Shown: in pieces, positions 12,236 to 24,745 of the stretch
How the letters are laid out: each line of letters starts with the position of its first letter
Numbering within the stretch: position 1 is the stretch's first letter
NCBI GenBank assembly: GCA_963921935.1
Contig: OY998179.1
Span: 62,912,222-62,976,221, forward strand
Reading direction: 5' to 3'
Source: Galeruca laticollis
Taxonomy: Eukaryota; Arthropoda; Insecta; Coleoptera; Chrysomelidae
DNA: 64,000 nucleotides
Position numbers and translations under genes: made by a program
Notes under the pieces: generated by a model
The model's input: only the letters and a program-made list of their open reading frames with translations
Databases searched by the model: none
Told to the model about the DNA's origin: nothing

Positions 12236-12350
12236 ATATACAGGTTGCTCCATTCCTAATTGGAAATATTTTAACTGTTGAATATTGAACTCAAAATTAT
12301 AACGTTTAACCTAAAACGTTTAGATAAAATGAGGTTTTTAATATTTTAGT
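12236..12350 (+). repeat. Dispersed repeat, partner at 24.63 kb
   Basis: Shares AATTGGAAATATTTTAACT and TTAGATAAAATG in the same order with 24636-24722. An old interspersed element of unknown class. Confidence 0.55.
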
Positions 12351-12429
12351 GTTATTAAAAATCCATTTTTATTTAGATTATTATTAAATGGTAATTTTGA
12401 GAATTACAATTCATTTTTGTAATTCACTT

Positions 12430-15359
12430 CTCCCTTACTTTGTGTCAAGCCAAGTAGACAACCTTACAAAAACGATCCAATATGCAGCTGAGATTAGTAT
12501 TCCTAGGTCAAAAGGAGGCGCTATTAGGTAAAACGTACCTTGGTGGAATGACGCAATAGGAGTAGCAATTAGAGAGAAGAAAAGTGCTTTCAATAAATTT
12601 AAGAGATGTCCTAATACAGAAAACATGCTGATTTTCAAAAAAGCAAGAGCTAAAGCTAGATTTTTAATTGTAAAAGGTAAAAAAGAATCGTGGAAACAGT
12701 ATGTAAGCTTCATAAATACCGAGACTCCTATTAAGGAAGTGTGGGAAAAAATCAAAGCAATAAAGGGACGCCATTTCAGTACTACCCCTACTATGCTGAT
12801 CGTAAATGGGAGAGAAATCACAGGTGATCAAAACATCGCATAAGAACTGGCAGTTTTTCTAAGAAATATAAGTTCAGACGCCAATTATAGCGATATATTC
12901 AAAAATACAAAATCTGCGAAAGAACAAATTGATATAGATTTTAAAAGTGATGAACATTTGTCGTACAATGCCCCAATTACCATTAATGAACTGGAAAATG
13001 CATTCAAATCTGTTAAAAAATCGGCCCCTGGACCGGATGAAATACCATACGACTTTCTCATCAATCTACCTGAAGATAAAAAAATGTATTTAGTTAACTT
13101 ATTTAATAAATTATGGCAGCAAGGAAATTACCCAGATCAATGGAAAGAAGCGAGTGTTATAGCTATACCTAAACCTGGTAAAGATCATCTGGATCCATCT
13201 AATTACCGGCCGATATCCCTCACTTGCTGCCTTGGAAAAACATTTGAAAAAATAATCAGTTATCGCTTAATATGGGAATTAGAAAATAAGGATTTAATCA
13301 ATCAATACCAGACGGGATTTCGCAAGAATAGGTCAACAATTGACCAGTTAGTGCTAATTGAGAGCCACATACAAAGAAGCTTTGCCAATAAGTCACACAC
13401 AGTAGCAGTGTTCTTATATTGAGAAGGCCTACGATACTGCATGGCGATATGGAATATTGGATACACTGCACAAATGGGGATTTAGAGGTCGTCTACCACA
13501 ATTCATAAGCAGTTTTTTAACGAATAGGTCATTCAGAGTGAAAGTTGGTGGTACAATATCAGATAAACAAGTATTAGAGAATGGTATTCCTCAAGGATCA
13601 ATTCTGAGTGTTGTCCTGTTTTTGATAGCAATAAATGGACTAGCAGAATGTATTCCAAGCGACGTAGGCAGAAGCTTATTTGTAGATGACTTATCGATTT
13701 ATTACCAAGCCTCAGAAATGGAACAGATAGAAACAGTGCTGCAAAGCACAATAGATAGGATAACAGAATATGCCGATCAACATGGTTTTAAAATATCAAT
13801 TAAAAAAACGTGTTGCGTATATTTCTGCAGACTTAGGAAACTACATAATCACCCAAACCTTACCCTTTATGGAAACAATATTGAAATTAAATCATCTCAT
13901 AAATTTTTGGGCTTGATACTGGACAGTAAACTACTTTGGAAGGAACAACATCTCTGATTTGATTATACAATGTAAAAAACGCCTCAATATAATAAGATCG
14001 GTTTGCAATCTTAATTGGGGAGCAGATTCAATAACTCTAATCCAGTTGTATGAGTCTCTCATACTGTCCAAAATGGATTACGGTAGTGTGGTATATGGAT
14101 CAGCAAGCAAATCACAATTAACAAAATTGAATACAGTACAAGCAACCGGATTAAGATTGGCACTGGGGGCTTTCCGTACAAGTCCTTATTCGTCACTTTG
14201 TTGTGAAGCCGAAGTTCAACCATTGGAATATAGAAGAAGAAATTTATTGATCAACTACTTTAACGAAATCACCTCTCTGCAAACACACCCTGTACTAGAT
14301 CTCATACAGGAGGACGAACAAAATTCATTCGAAAATCGTCTACACAAACCGGCAATAACTCGTGCAAAAGCGATGATATTGGTATTTATTCCAACCATAG
14401 AAATTTACACCTTTAGAAACGATGAATACCAACCCTGGAGAATACAAATCCCGCAAATATACACAGACTGTCTTAAATACAACAAAATTGACACTCCCAA
14501 GGAAATCCTACAAAACGAAATACACAACATACTACACAAGCATAACAATCCATTAGAAATTTACACAGATGGCTCTAAAACCGAACAGGGTGTTGGATGT
14601 GCGATCGTCACTAAACAAGATACTTATCAATGGGGATTCAAGAATTTTACCAATATCTATTATGCCGAGATGTACGCAATTTGTCAGGCTCTGAAGTATA
14701 CAGATAACAACGCTTTGAAAAATGTAGCAATTTGTACAGACTCATTAAGCTCATTGCAGTCAATTAAAAAGCAATATAATCAAGAACCAGTTACCAAAAC
14801 CATCTTAAGTATGCTACAGCGCTTAACAGACAAAGGAACGGAAATAATTTTTATTTGGATACCAAGTCATTGTGGTATAAAAGGTAACGAAATAGCTGAT
14901 AAAGCGGCCAAAGAAGCTGTTACATCTGGCAATATAGACGTAATAAAGTACAGCCTTGGAGACATTGAGCACTACATAAGAAACAAAATCATAGAATAGT
15001 GGCAAAATGAATGGAACCACACTATTACCGGATTAAGAAAAATAAAACCCAGGGTGCATACGATACCAACAATATACCAGGTGAAAACAAGGAAGGAACA
15101 GGTCATTCTGACAAGATTACGAATAGAACACACACACTTGACCTCTTCTCATCTTCTATTAGTGACCCACCCAACACAATGCGATACATGTCAAACTCAC
15201 CTCACTGTAAATCATGTTATTATTGATTGCCCAAAATATGATAACCAAAGGAAAAACAACTTCCTCCCAATGGATATCAGAAGATACTTAGCAGAATATT
15301 CCCACCAGCAAAATGTACTAAACTTTCTAAAGGCAATAGGAATGTATCACAAAATATAA
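12430..15359 (+). pseudogene. I-clade ORF2: RT and RNase H, broken
   Basis: From about 12430 an interrupted frame gives the linker before the RT. The RT spans 12958-13957: KKSAPGPDEIPYDFL, NYRPISLTCCLGKTFEK, TGFRKNRSTIDQL, GIPQGSILSVVLF and the catalytic FVDD. A frameshift near 13420 splits the palm motif, and another near 13957 separates the thumb. RNase H (14560-14990) is complete, with YTDGSK, YYAEMYAICQA, ICTDSLSS and WIPSHCGIKGNEIADKAA providing all the acidic residues and the histidine. A TAG at 14997 ends that frame; similarity continues in a shifted frame to 15359 and includes a CDTCQTHLTVNHVIIDC zinc knuckle. Confidence 0.82.
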
Positions 15360-15462
15360 TAAAGAATAGAAGCACATAGCACAAAGGAGATAGAGAATAC
15401 AGATAAGAACTGAAATTATAAGGCTAATGACCTAGATGTCGAAGCCTAAGGGAAGAAAAAAA

Positions 15463-15506
15463 AATAATAATAATAATAATAATAATGATAATAATAATAA
15501 TAATAA
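15463..15506 (+). repeat. (TAA)n tail
   Basis: TAA repeats with one TGA variant, the tail of the I-clade LINE and left border of the R4/Dong-type insertion. Confidence 0.9.
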
Positions 15507-18500
15507 GATATCCAAACGCGAACACCATCAGTGTTTGTTAGCCTGGCAGCCCTAAGGGAGTAATTGGGGTAAAACCTGCTGGGTTAGCACCCCAGTAAGT
15601 GATATTGTAAATTGCTGTACGTACACGAGCAAAAATTTATTCAGGCGGGGTAGTGCTCCAGGCTGGCTCTATTCGGACCCGTCAGGATCAGCCTGACCAG
15701 CAGCAAGGTGAAGCAAGTGGCGCCGCTGCAGGCTCCGGGACCACAAGAAGGCAATCGGAAATGGAATCGATTGAAGGAAGTGTCGAAACTCAAGATGCGA
15801 CTTCCTGGGAACTGAATGCGAGAAAAATAAGCGGGGTTTCCGCAAAAATATGCTAGTGGAATGGAGAAGAATAAGACCAGACTCCACCCTAAGCGAAAGT
15901 CAATTGGCAAATCAAATGTATGCCATTGAAACCCATAAACTCCTTACACAACTCGAAGTAGACAGCATTAGAGACCACATTCAAAGACAACAAAGTGCAA
16001 GAAGGATACCAAACATATCTATTATAGACGTTCAAGAAGAAAATACGGAAAACAACATTACGATACAGGAACAGGATCCTGAAACAAAAGAGGGAAATGA
16101 AGTAGAAAGACACATAAAGGATACATTTTATAAGAATCTAACCCTTTACGATGAAACTGATCCGGAATGCAGACCGAAATTACCAAAAATAAGACCGAAT
16201 AGAAAAACAGAACAAGTACTAAAGACAATTAACGCAGAAATGCCCATACTGCTTGGTGAAGAAGACCCAATTCTAAAGACACAACTTATAGTATACAGTG
16301 CAGCCATAACTGCGGTTGAGGTAATGGGGCAAAAAATGAGAGAGGAAAACGCAGTTAACAAAAACCAGGAACCAAGATGGAAAAAGAGAATCGAAAAACA
16401 AATCAATGATATAAGAAGTAATATGACGAAATTATACACGTGAGAAAAAGGCAACAACAGTAAGAAACTGAAAAAAAAAGTCAAAAAATTCCTAAAAACC
16501 AAGAATATCAAGGTCGGAGACGAGAACTTTGAAACAAAATTAGCAGTCCCAAAAGATCAACTGAAGCAGCGAATAACAGTGCTTGGGAAGAGATTAAGAA
16601 GGTACAACAAAAGCAACAAAAGAAGAGAACAAAATAAGACATTCTTTAAAAACGAAAGGGCATTCTACCAAAAATTATTCTTCAACAAACAGAAGATCGA
16701 AAATATGCCAGACAAAAACAAGCTCGCGGAATTTTGGAAAAATACATGGAAAACAAAAGGTGAACATAACAGGAGAGCCACATAGTTAGAAGCTGAGAAG
16801 AAAACCTGCGAAACAATAGAAGCTATGGAAGAAGTGAAAATCACAGAAAAAGATGTAAAAAATATCATCTCAAAAACACACAATTGCAAAGCGGCTGGAG
16901 TTGACCATTTGCACAATTACTGGTGGAAGAAAACGGCAGTATATAAAATGTTAGCAGCACAAATCAACCGTATTATAAACAATAACGAGACGATGCCTGG
17001 ATACCTAACAAAAGGAATAACGTTTATGATCCCTAAAACTGGAAAAACAGAAGACCCTAAGAATTATCGCCCCATTACATGTTTGCCCACCTTATATAAA
17101 ATAATTACATCTGTTATTGCAAATAGAATAGAAAAACACCTCAGCGGACAAAAGATACTTACAGAAGAACAAAAAGGAAGCCGAGCCCGAACACAAGGAT
17201 GCAAAGAACAGCTCTTAATAGACAGCGTGGTTACACAAGATGCAAGACACCGACAAAAAAATATTGCTGTGGCCTGGATCGATTATCAAAAGGCATTCGA
17301 TTCAGTTCCTCATAGTTGGCTGATCGAAGTCCTGAAAATATACAAGGTGCACGAAGGACCTGTAAAGTTTCTTAAAACATGTATGGCAACCTGGAGAACA
17401 AAACTGCTTGTTAATACACCCAAACAACAAATAACAACTGAGGAAATATCGATACAAAGCGGAATCTTTCAGGGAGATTCGCTTAGCCCGCTGTGGTTTA
17501 TACTCAGTCTTAATCCATTATCGAAAGCTCTTTGTCAATCGGCTCTGGGATACAAACTTGAGAATGGCAATCATTGTTATAACGTATCCCATATTTTCTA
17601 TGTAGATGATCTCAAGCTCTATGCCTCAACAGAGAACGATCTAAATCGATTAACTAGCCTTACGGAAATATTTAGCACCGATATAAAAATGAAATTTGGA
17701 TTGGACAAATGTGCCAAGTTGGTAGCTCGCAAGGGAAAACCTCAAGAAAATGAAAATATTCGCTATCTAGACAAAGGCAGTTATCAGTATCTGGGCTATG
17801 GACAGGAACTAATAATAGACCGAAAATCTGCAAAAGAAAAATTAAATAAAACCTTAGTAACCAGAGTGTCCAGCATTCTACGTACGGAACTCACTGCAAA
17901 AATAAAATAAAGGCCGTTAATTCATGGGCAGTGCCTGCGATAACCTACTCATTTGGGGTAATTGGGTGGTCACAAACGGAACTTGAAGCTGCAAATAGAT
18001 CCATCCGAGTACAACTGACCAAGTTCAGCATACACCATTCAAGAGCATGCATTGAGAGGCTGTACATGCCACGAAGCATGGGTGGTCGAGGTCTACTAGA
18101 TTTCAAAACTTCATATCGCAGACAAATAAATGAACTAAAAAAGTACTTTAAGGCCAAAACAGAGATGTCAGAGGTGCATAAGATGATCTGTCTGCTGGAT
18201 CACTACTCACCGCTTAATCTGTCCGCCGGAGAAGGGGTCCCAGTACCAACTTTGGCTGAACGAAAAACTGCTTGGCTGTCAAAACCATTACACGACAGAT
18301 TTCCCAATAAACTAAATGAAGCTTATCTTAATTCTTCAACAGAGTGGGTTCGGAGGGGACAATTATTCGGGGAAACAGAAGGATTCATGGTAGCAATACA
18401 AGACAACGTAATTGCGATCAAAAATCATGTTAAATTTGTACATGGAGTACAGCTGGATAACGATCTGTGCAGACTGTGTAATGGACATGCGGAAACAATA

Positions 18501-19135
18501 GAGCACATTATCTCAGGATGCAGTTACCTTACTCCAACGGAATTTCTCAAACGCCATAATTTGACGGCAAATATATACCATCAAGAACTGGCAACCTGAA
18601 AAAACAAAAAGAACGTTATTACAAATATGTCCCTATTCCCGTCCTTGAAAATGATACTTTCCGTCTACACTGGGACACAACAATACAAACTGACAAAACT
18701 GTGGCGAGCAATCGACCAGATAACGTGCTTATTAACTAACAGGACAAGATTGGATACTTCGTAGATGTTGCTAATCCGAACTATTACTACCTAAATAAAG
18801 CAGAAAGAGAAAAGGTTAATAAATATTTCGAACTGGCCGAAGAATTCAAAGTTACTAATAATTTAAAAAAAATCGAAGTTCTACCGATAGTCATCTCTGC
18901 AACCGGATAAGTAACAAAGAACTTAAAAAAATACATCGAAACGTTGAAAATAAATCATAAAGAAGTGTTCCCCGAAATGCAGAAATCTGTCGTACTGGAA
19001 ACGTGTAGAATTATCAGGAAAACTCTAAACTTACCTGAGAATATGCGAAATTCTGCTAGAAGAATCGCAAGTTTCAAGCAACGTGAATGATCATGAATCC
19101 CACGTTGTGGAGTAGCCCCGCAAGGGAGAAAACGG
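15507..19135 (+). mobile_element. R4/Dong-type LINE inserted in TAA repeats
   Basis: A single-ORF LINE of about 3.6 kb with reverse transcriptase and a C-terminal restriction-like endonuclease rather than an N-terminal apurinic-type one. It has TAA repeats on both sides (15463-15506 and 19136-19167). Dong elements are known to insert in TAA repeats, so domain order and site agree. The ORF is interrupted by several stops and at least three frameshifts. Confidence 0.82.
15653..19090 (+). pseudogene. R4/Dong-type ORF: RT plus restriction-like endonuclease, broken
   Basis: The N-terminal region (15653-16443) is charged; a frameshift sits near 15850. From there three segments lie in one frame, split by TGA (16441-16443) and TAG (16783-16785). 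The RT (16825-17910) shows NYRPITCLPTLYKII, WIDYQKAFDSVPHSWL, GIFQGDSLSPLWF and catalytic YVDD. After a frameshift the next part (17931-18599) carries a CCHC knuckle, CRLCNGHAETIEHIISGC. Another frameshift leads to the restriction-like endonuclease, with RPDNVL followed by GYFVDVANP. Two further in-frame TAA codons interrupt it (near 18738 and 18908) before the natural end at FKQRE-stop. The second TAA is absent from the duplicate copy at 22.9 kb. Confidence 0.82.
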
Positions 19136-19137
19136 AA

Positions 19138-19169
<32 letters not shown>

Positions 19170-19822
19170 TATTAATACACTCCTAGGAGCTGTAAGACCT
19201 TGTCGTTGGTGGAGTGGCTCGGTAACTTCCTCCCTCCTCAGGCCGTAAGGACGGGAATGGAGAAGTGAAACAAAAAAACAGCTCAGAAATGGTCAGTGGG
19301 GCACTGGTGGGGCTATCTATGCCGATATGATGGCATCAACAAATACCAATAGAAGATTCAACATGCCCAAATTACATATGAACACACTGACAAGTCCTGA
19401 CCTGACATGGGGGAGGGGCGGCGAGTTTCCGGCGCCGAAAAACCGGGTCCCTCGGCGATGGTATGGTTACCAGACAGAAGAGTCCAACTGTACACTGCAC
19501 TTTCCCATTCCTTTATCCTCTCCTGATCTTGAGGAGTAAATCTCAATAAAAAATCCGGAATCTCAAGGTGGAAACGATCGTGCTGATGGGATGAATGGCT
19601 CACCTTGTTAGTGGAGCCCCTAATGATGTCTTTTGGGTACCCACTTGTATTTTAGCCTTACTGCAGTAAGGTAGCACTACTGCAGCAGATAAATATTTCT
19701 GCCCAACAGGTGGGATCTGCATGACCACTGACCAAAAAAAACCCTATAGAGGTGTCGCCCTCTCAACATAGTGACAATATAACGAGCTAGGAAAAGGCGG
19801 CAAACCCCCGGTTCCTGGTCAT
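18669..19822 (+). repeat. 1.15-kb duplicated segment, copy 1
   Basis: Runs from the endonuclease domain of the R4/Dong-type LINE, across the TAA repeats, into the leader of the next LINE. It matches 22856-24000 at about 99%, apart from TAA number. Confidence 0.92.
19136..19167 (+). repeat. (AAT)n repeat
   Basis: TAA/AAT repeats at the 3' border of the R4/Dong-type element. The duplicate copy near 23.33 kb is about 9 bp shorter. Confidence 0.92.
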
Positions 19823-19931
19823 TCAAAGAGAAGAAGATAACTTCTTCAATGTCAGTCCTTTTGTGATATAAAAAGTTATATCTGGATATTGTGGAAATGT
19901 AAAAAATATAAGAAAAAGTAAAGAAGGTTTA
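19168..19931 (+). other. Probable LINE 5' leader
   Basis: GC-richer, non-coding and directly upstream of the ORF1 ATG. A short 70-codon frame (19327-19539) exists in both copies of the duplication but has no recognisable motif. It could instead be the 5' end of a further, unidentified element. Confidence 0.45.
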
Positions 19932-20838
19932 ATGATGGATCAAGTTTGTCAGCATAAAACATTGAATTACTCAAAAGGTATTATATATTGCCCGGATCTA
20001 TTAAATTGCTCAACGGAAGAAATTTTGAGTGAATTGAAGGAACAAGGTGTTATTTCTGTACACAGAATTAAAGCAAAAAGAGATGGTGAATTGATGGACA
20101 CTCCTAACCACATACTTATCTTCAATAACCCGAATCTTCCCAGAACAATCAAAGTTGCTTTCTACTTCCTGAGTGTAAGGCTATACATTCCAGCCTCATT
20201 AAGATGCTTCCATTGTCAGCGATTTGGACGTACATCCTTAAAATGTGATAAACCACAGGTTTGCGTTTGTTGCAAGGAAATTCACACCGGCTTTCCTTGT
20301 AGTCCCTCATTAGAATGTGTGAATTGTCAAGGGTCACACTCATCTAGATCGAGGGATTGTCCAGTTTCCAAGATAGAAGCAGCTATACAAGAGATTAAAA
20401 CTGAAAAAAACATATCGTACTATGAAGCTAAAAAAAAGTTGTAGTAGTAACACCTAGACCCAATATATCTTATTCACAGGCTACCTCCTCGCAAGTTACA
20501 AAAATCGAAGATATTAATCATAGTCTTATTCCTAAAATCGTGGATGAAATTAACAACAAAATAATGAAAAAATTTCAACCAAGATAATGCCTCCGCCAGC
20601 TAGCAATCAGATGGAAATTCCTTCTACACGTGACTCGAACCAAAGGCAAGTGAACACAGAAAAACAACCTTTGAGTCCAGATGAATTACTCACCAGTGAA
20701 CCCGAGGCTAGCTCAGGAGCGAGTGAGTCCCGGAAAAAATTCGCAAGGGTTGGCCAAAAGGCAAACCCAGAAAAACATCACATAAGAGAGAAGAACAGTC
20801 TGAGAATACTACCGAAAATGTATAATCCATATTTTATT
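19932..20838 (+). pseudogene. I-type LINE ORF1 (gag-like, zinc knuckles)
   Basis: The ORF1 nucleic-acid-binding protein. The ATG at 19932 opens 170 clean codons: an RRM-like region around GIIYCPDLLNCSTEEIL and NHILIFNNPNLP, then three cysteine knuckles beginning CFHCQRFGRTSLKC, CVCCKEIHTGFPC and CVNCQGSHSSRSRDC. A frameshift at the lysine run (about 20435) moves the continuation VVVTPRPNISYSQATSS to another frame, and a second one leads to a proline/serine-rich tail starting near 20587. Three consecutive knuckles are typical of I and Jockey-group ORF1. Confidence 0.72.
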
Positions 20839-21021
20839 TGTAATTTTTGCCATTTACCTATCTTGTTCGTCTATTATCCTATTCATACAGTTTTTGTATA
20901 TCTCTATTTTTAATCGTTTTATTACTATTTCACTTATCTTATATCGTCTATATCTATATATTTATTTATTTATTCTTGAGTTCACTTTCCAAAAAGTAAC
21001 TGACTTATTCTCCCTACCCTA

Positions 21022-21558
21022 ATGATCACATCCAAAAATATTATACAATGGAATTGTAATAGTATTAAACTTCATTATCCGGAATTGAAAGCTCAACTTC
21101 TAAGTAGGACTCCTTTCTGCATCTGTATACAAGAATCACACTTCAAACCGCAAGAAAGTTTTAACGTGAGGGGTTATAAATCAGTTAGAAAAGAAGTTAT
21201 ACCTGATCAAAGAGCGAGATGTGGTGTAATCACTCTTATAAAAGATACCATCCCTTCTTCTGTGGTTCCTTTAATAACAAATTTACGAGCCGTAGTTATT
21301 TCAATTAGCTATCCTATAAAAATGACAATATGCAACATTTACTTGCCCAATGCGAGTTGGAGCTCACAAGAGATTCGAAACTGTTTTTAGCAATTACCGG
21401 AACGCTTGGTACTAGGAGACTTTAATGTATATAATGTCTTATGGGGATCTACAAGAACAAGTGCTGGAGGTCAGATTATTGAAGACATCATCAATGAACG
21501 TGATTTTATAATCTTAAATACGGGAGAAGGAACTTTTTTGAATACCAGATACACTTGA
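21022..21558 (+). pseudogene. I-type LINE ORF2 start: endonuclease
   Basis: The ATG at 21022 begins IIQWNCNSIKLHYPELK, followed by ICIQESHF and IYLPN; after an in-frame TAG (21388-21390) LVLGDFNVYNVLWGS continues. These are the N, E and D/N motifs of the apurinic-type endonuclease. The sequence ends before the final SDH motif, so the enzyme is incomplete and no RT follows. Confidence 0.75.
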
Positions 21559-21692
21559 TATGTTGAAACAATATGTCTTAATTATATGTTACTTAAACTC
21601 AGGACTCCTCAAAAGAACCGCTTTCCGCGAACCCCAAAAAAAACTAGACCGCTTCCGACCGCAAATTTTTACCAACTGTCCCTCAACTGTTA

Positions 21693-21748
21693 CATTTTCG
21701 TAGCTCGACATTTTCCCTATGTCAGCATCGTTTATTTTTCTGTACCTG
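21693..21748 (+). repeat. 55-bp local direct repeat, copy 1
   Basis: Matches 22101-22155 in direct orientation except for two substitutions; the copies are about 400 bp apart. Confidence 0.8.
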
Positions 21749-22100
21749 TTATGTACTCATATAATCATGCTCTTCTGGTTGAGAAAATATACTGACCGAT
21801 AATGATTGCTTTAACGAGTTTAATAGAAAAAATAAAAAGAAATTACACCAATTGACAAAGCGTCAGGAATAATTGTATGTAGAGTCTTGTGACTGTAAAT
21901 AACTAAACCCAATGATAGGATAGAGAGAAAACTTGACATACCCTGTTACATTAACAAGAATGAAACGCAGAATTAAATGAAATTTCTTAGTTTGAAAATA
22001 ATCACCGCAACCTAAATATTTTCGCGCACCCTATATATGAAACTTTGAAATTAACAATTTAGTATTCAACCTCAAATGTGCTTTCTATTCCTGATATTAT

Positions 22101-22155
22101 ATTTTCGTAGATCGACATTTTCCCTATGTCAGCATCGTCTATTTTTCTGTACCTG
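22101..22155 (+). repeat. 55-bp local direct repeat, copy 2
   Basis: Partner of 21693-21748. Confidence 0.8.
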
Positions 22156-22855
22156 ATTCCTGATTGGTGGAACTAAACTAGGTTTTTAACCTCGATTAAT
22201 AATGAAATTTATTTGATTCCGCAAAACTTCGTTATTTTGACGCAATTATTATTTACTGTTAAAATATGATTTTTTTGTTTTTTTTGCATCAAATTAGATT
22301 GCTTAGCTAAGTGTTTTTTACATTGTATGTATGTTAAAGACCGCTTCCTTTAATTACAACGTTAAAATATAAAAGGTAATTTGTTATACAGAGTGACCCT
22401 CCCTATGTTTCTTATTTTGGTATTCAATATACTTGCAAAATGTACTTGCTTATAAGTCGAATTTCTAACTTTTGACATTTTATAGTACTCCACCGAAGCA
22501 GTGCGAGAGGTCATGTTACGCGCATATTAGGTTTACAAAATTTTTCCTGCTAGCATACGAAAACTACTCAATTATAAAAAAAATGATGTTTTTTCAAACG
22601 ACCGACGAACAGACACTTTCTGACCTCTAGATAACTTTCCAGGCTCTTTTTCACTAAGGTCTGCCATAATTTTGGCAATTTTCCAATTTTTTTGCGTTAG
22701 GAGAAGGAATATACTTTTTATATTTGGAGGACGACAATATTTTGTTTTTGTTGGTGGTGTATAATAGAACATAAGAAATGGATACCACTGACACATCTTT
22801 TTTGAATATTATCATTGGGGAGAGGTCGTACTTTACTTTATATAATAAAGTTTAT

Positions 22856-24000
22856 ACTGGGACACAACAATACAAACTGACAAAACTGTGGCGAGCAATC
22901 GACCAGATAACGTGCTTATTAACTAACAGGACAAGATTGGATACTTCGTAGATGTTGCCCATCCGAACTATTACTACCTGAATAAAGCAGAAAGAGAAAA
23001 GGTTAATAAATATTTCGAACTGGCCGAAGAATTCAAAGTTACTAATAATTTAAAAAAAATCGAAGTTCTACCGATAGTCATCTCTGCAACCGGATTAGTA
23101 ACAAAGAACTTAAAAAAATACATCGAAACGTTGAAAATAAATCATAAAGAAGTGTTCCCCGAAATGCAGAAATCTGTCGTACTGGAAACGTGTAGAATTG
23201 TCAGGAAAACTCTAAACTTACCTGAGAATATGCGAAATTCTGCTAGAAGAATCGCAAGTTTCAAGCAACGTGAATGATCATGAATCCCACGTTGTGGAGC
23301 AGCCCCGCAAGGGAGAAAACGGAAAATAATAATAATAATAATAACAATATTAATACACTCCTAGGAGCTGTAAGACCTTGTCGTTGGTGGAGTGGCTCGG
23401 TAACTTCCTTCCTCCTCAAGCCGTAAGGACGGGAATGGAGAAGTGAAACAAAAAAACAGCTCAGAAATGGTCAGTGGGGCACTGGTGGGGCTATCTATGC
23501 CGATATGATGGCATCAACAAATACCAATAGAAGATTCAACATGCCCAAATTACATATGAACACACTGACAAGTCCTGACCTGACATGGGGGAGGGGCGGC
23601 GAGTTTCCGGCGCCGAAAAACCGGGTCCCTCGGCGATGGTATGGTTACCAGACAGAAGAGTCCAACTGTACACTGCACTTTCCCATTCCTTTATCCTCTC
23701 CTGATCTTGAGGAGTAAATCTCAATAAAAAATCCGGAATCTCAAGGTGGAAACGATCGTGCTGATGGGATGAATGGCTCACCTTGTTAGTGGAGCCCCTA
23801 ATGATGTCTTTTGGATACCCACTTGTATTTTAGCCTTACTGCAGTAAGGTAGCACTACTGCAGCAGATAAATATTTCTGCCCAACAGGTGGGATCTGCAT
23901 GACCACTGACCAAAAAAAACCCTATAGAGGTGTCGCCCTCTCAACATAGTGACAATATAACGAGCTAGGAAAAGGCGGCAAACCCCCGGTTCCTGGTCAT
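22856..24000 (+). repeat. 1.15-kb duplicated segment, copy 2
   Basis: Second copy of 18669-19822. About eight substitutions plus a shorter TAA run separate the copies. At the place of the second in-frame TAA of copy 1, this copy reads TTA, so it is closer to the ancestor there. It starts inside the endonuclease domain and stops inside the following leader. Confidence 0.92.
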
Positions 24001-24480
24001 GCCACTTTTTTTATTAACCTTGGGGGCCAACTCTAATTTATATTTTGAGGTTGAACTAGGTAGGGGACGGGGATTTTGTTTTTCTTGATGGTGCATATGA
24101 GTGCATTAGAAGTGGATTCGACTGCAGTATTTATTTTTTGCAAATTGTCTTGGGGGGGGGGGGCAATTTTACTCTGAATAATGCGATAATACTAACTGAG
24201 GGGAGGAGTTCAAAGGATCTTCTTGATTGAGCATCATGCTCCATTACAAGCGCTTGATAGTGCAAAGTACAGAATCTGAAAATTCTGATTAGGGAGGGGG
24301 AGGGGCTGGGCTTTATTTGGGCCTCCATACACAAACCGCTGTAGCCTCTCGGGGAATGTGGTGCAAATAAAATTATTTATGGAGCATATTGGTGCGTTAG
24401 GAGTGCATTACGACCATATATGTTTTTGTTGCAAATATCTATTGGGGGAGGGAGGAACTTAACTGATCTTCAATTGTTTT
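24001..24480 (+). repeat. G-rich dispersed repeat, partner at 58.4 kb
   Basis: Contains several G runs and phrases such as GTGCATTAGAAGTGGATT and GGAGCATATTGGTGC that recur in inverted orientation at 58370-58600. Interspersed repeat of unknown class; no ORF. Confidence 0.6.
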
Positions 24481-24629
24481 TCTAGCAAGAGTATAGTGAT
24501 TTCAATCAATGAGTAGTAGTTATTGGATGAGGTATACCAACATGTACCAGAATCATGTTTTTCATTTGTTGTTTCCATTTTTTCAGTTTTGTATACTGTA
24601 TTTTACTTTCTCTTCGCAGAGCAATGATA

Positions 24630-24745
24630 CACAGTGTGTCTGATTAATAATTGGAAATATTTTAACTATTGAATCCTGAGCTCAAAATATTAAGATTCAA
24701 TTCGAATCACTTAGATAAAATGTGGTTCCTAATTGAGTTACAGGG
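24630..24745 (+). repeat. Dispersed repeat, partner at 12.24 kb
   Basis: Shares AATTGGAAATATTTTAACT and TTAGATAAAATG with 12236-12350. Confidence 0.55.

Larger units (their letters stand above)
12430..15506 (+). mobile_element. I-clade LINE, 5'-truncated
   Basis: A non-LTR retrotransposon with reverse transcriptase, a complete RNase H and a 3' tail of TAA repeats (15463-15506). A TAA tail plus an RNase H after the RT are hallmarks of the I clade. The 5' part, including the endonuclease, is missing. The TAA tail is the landing site of the following R4/Dong-type element. Confidence 0.8.
19168..21560 (+). mobile_element. I-type LINE, 5' half only
   Basis: A leader of about 760 bp, an ORF1 with three zinc knuckles, and the endonuclease start of ORF2, after which homology stops near 21560. 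It could be the 5' half of the same family as the 12.4-15.5 kb element, but the two pieces do not overlap, so this cannot be tested here. Confidence 0.65.
21561..22855. other. Unassigned AT-rich region with a short duplicated stretch
   Basis: No coding sequence recognised. A 55-bp stretch at 21693-21748 recurs at 22101-22155 with two changes. The right limit is the second copy of the 1.15-kb duplication. Confidence 0.5.

Noticed and set aside
22572..22796. A 74-codon minus-strand frame
   Set aside because: No motif and low complexity; it lies in unassigned AT-rich DNA.
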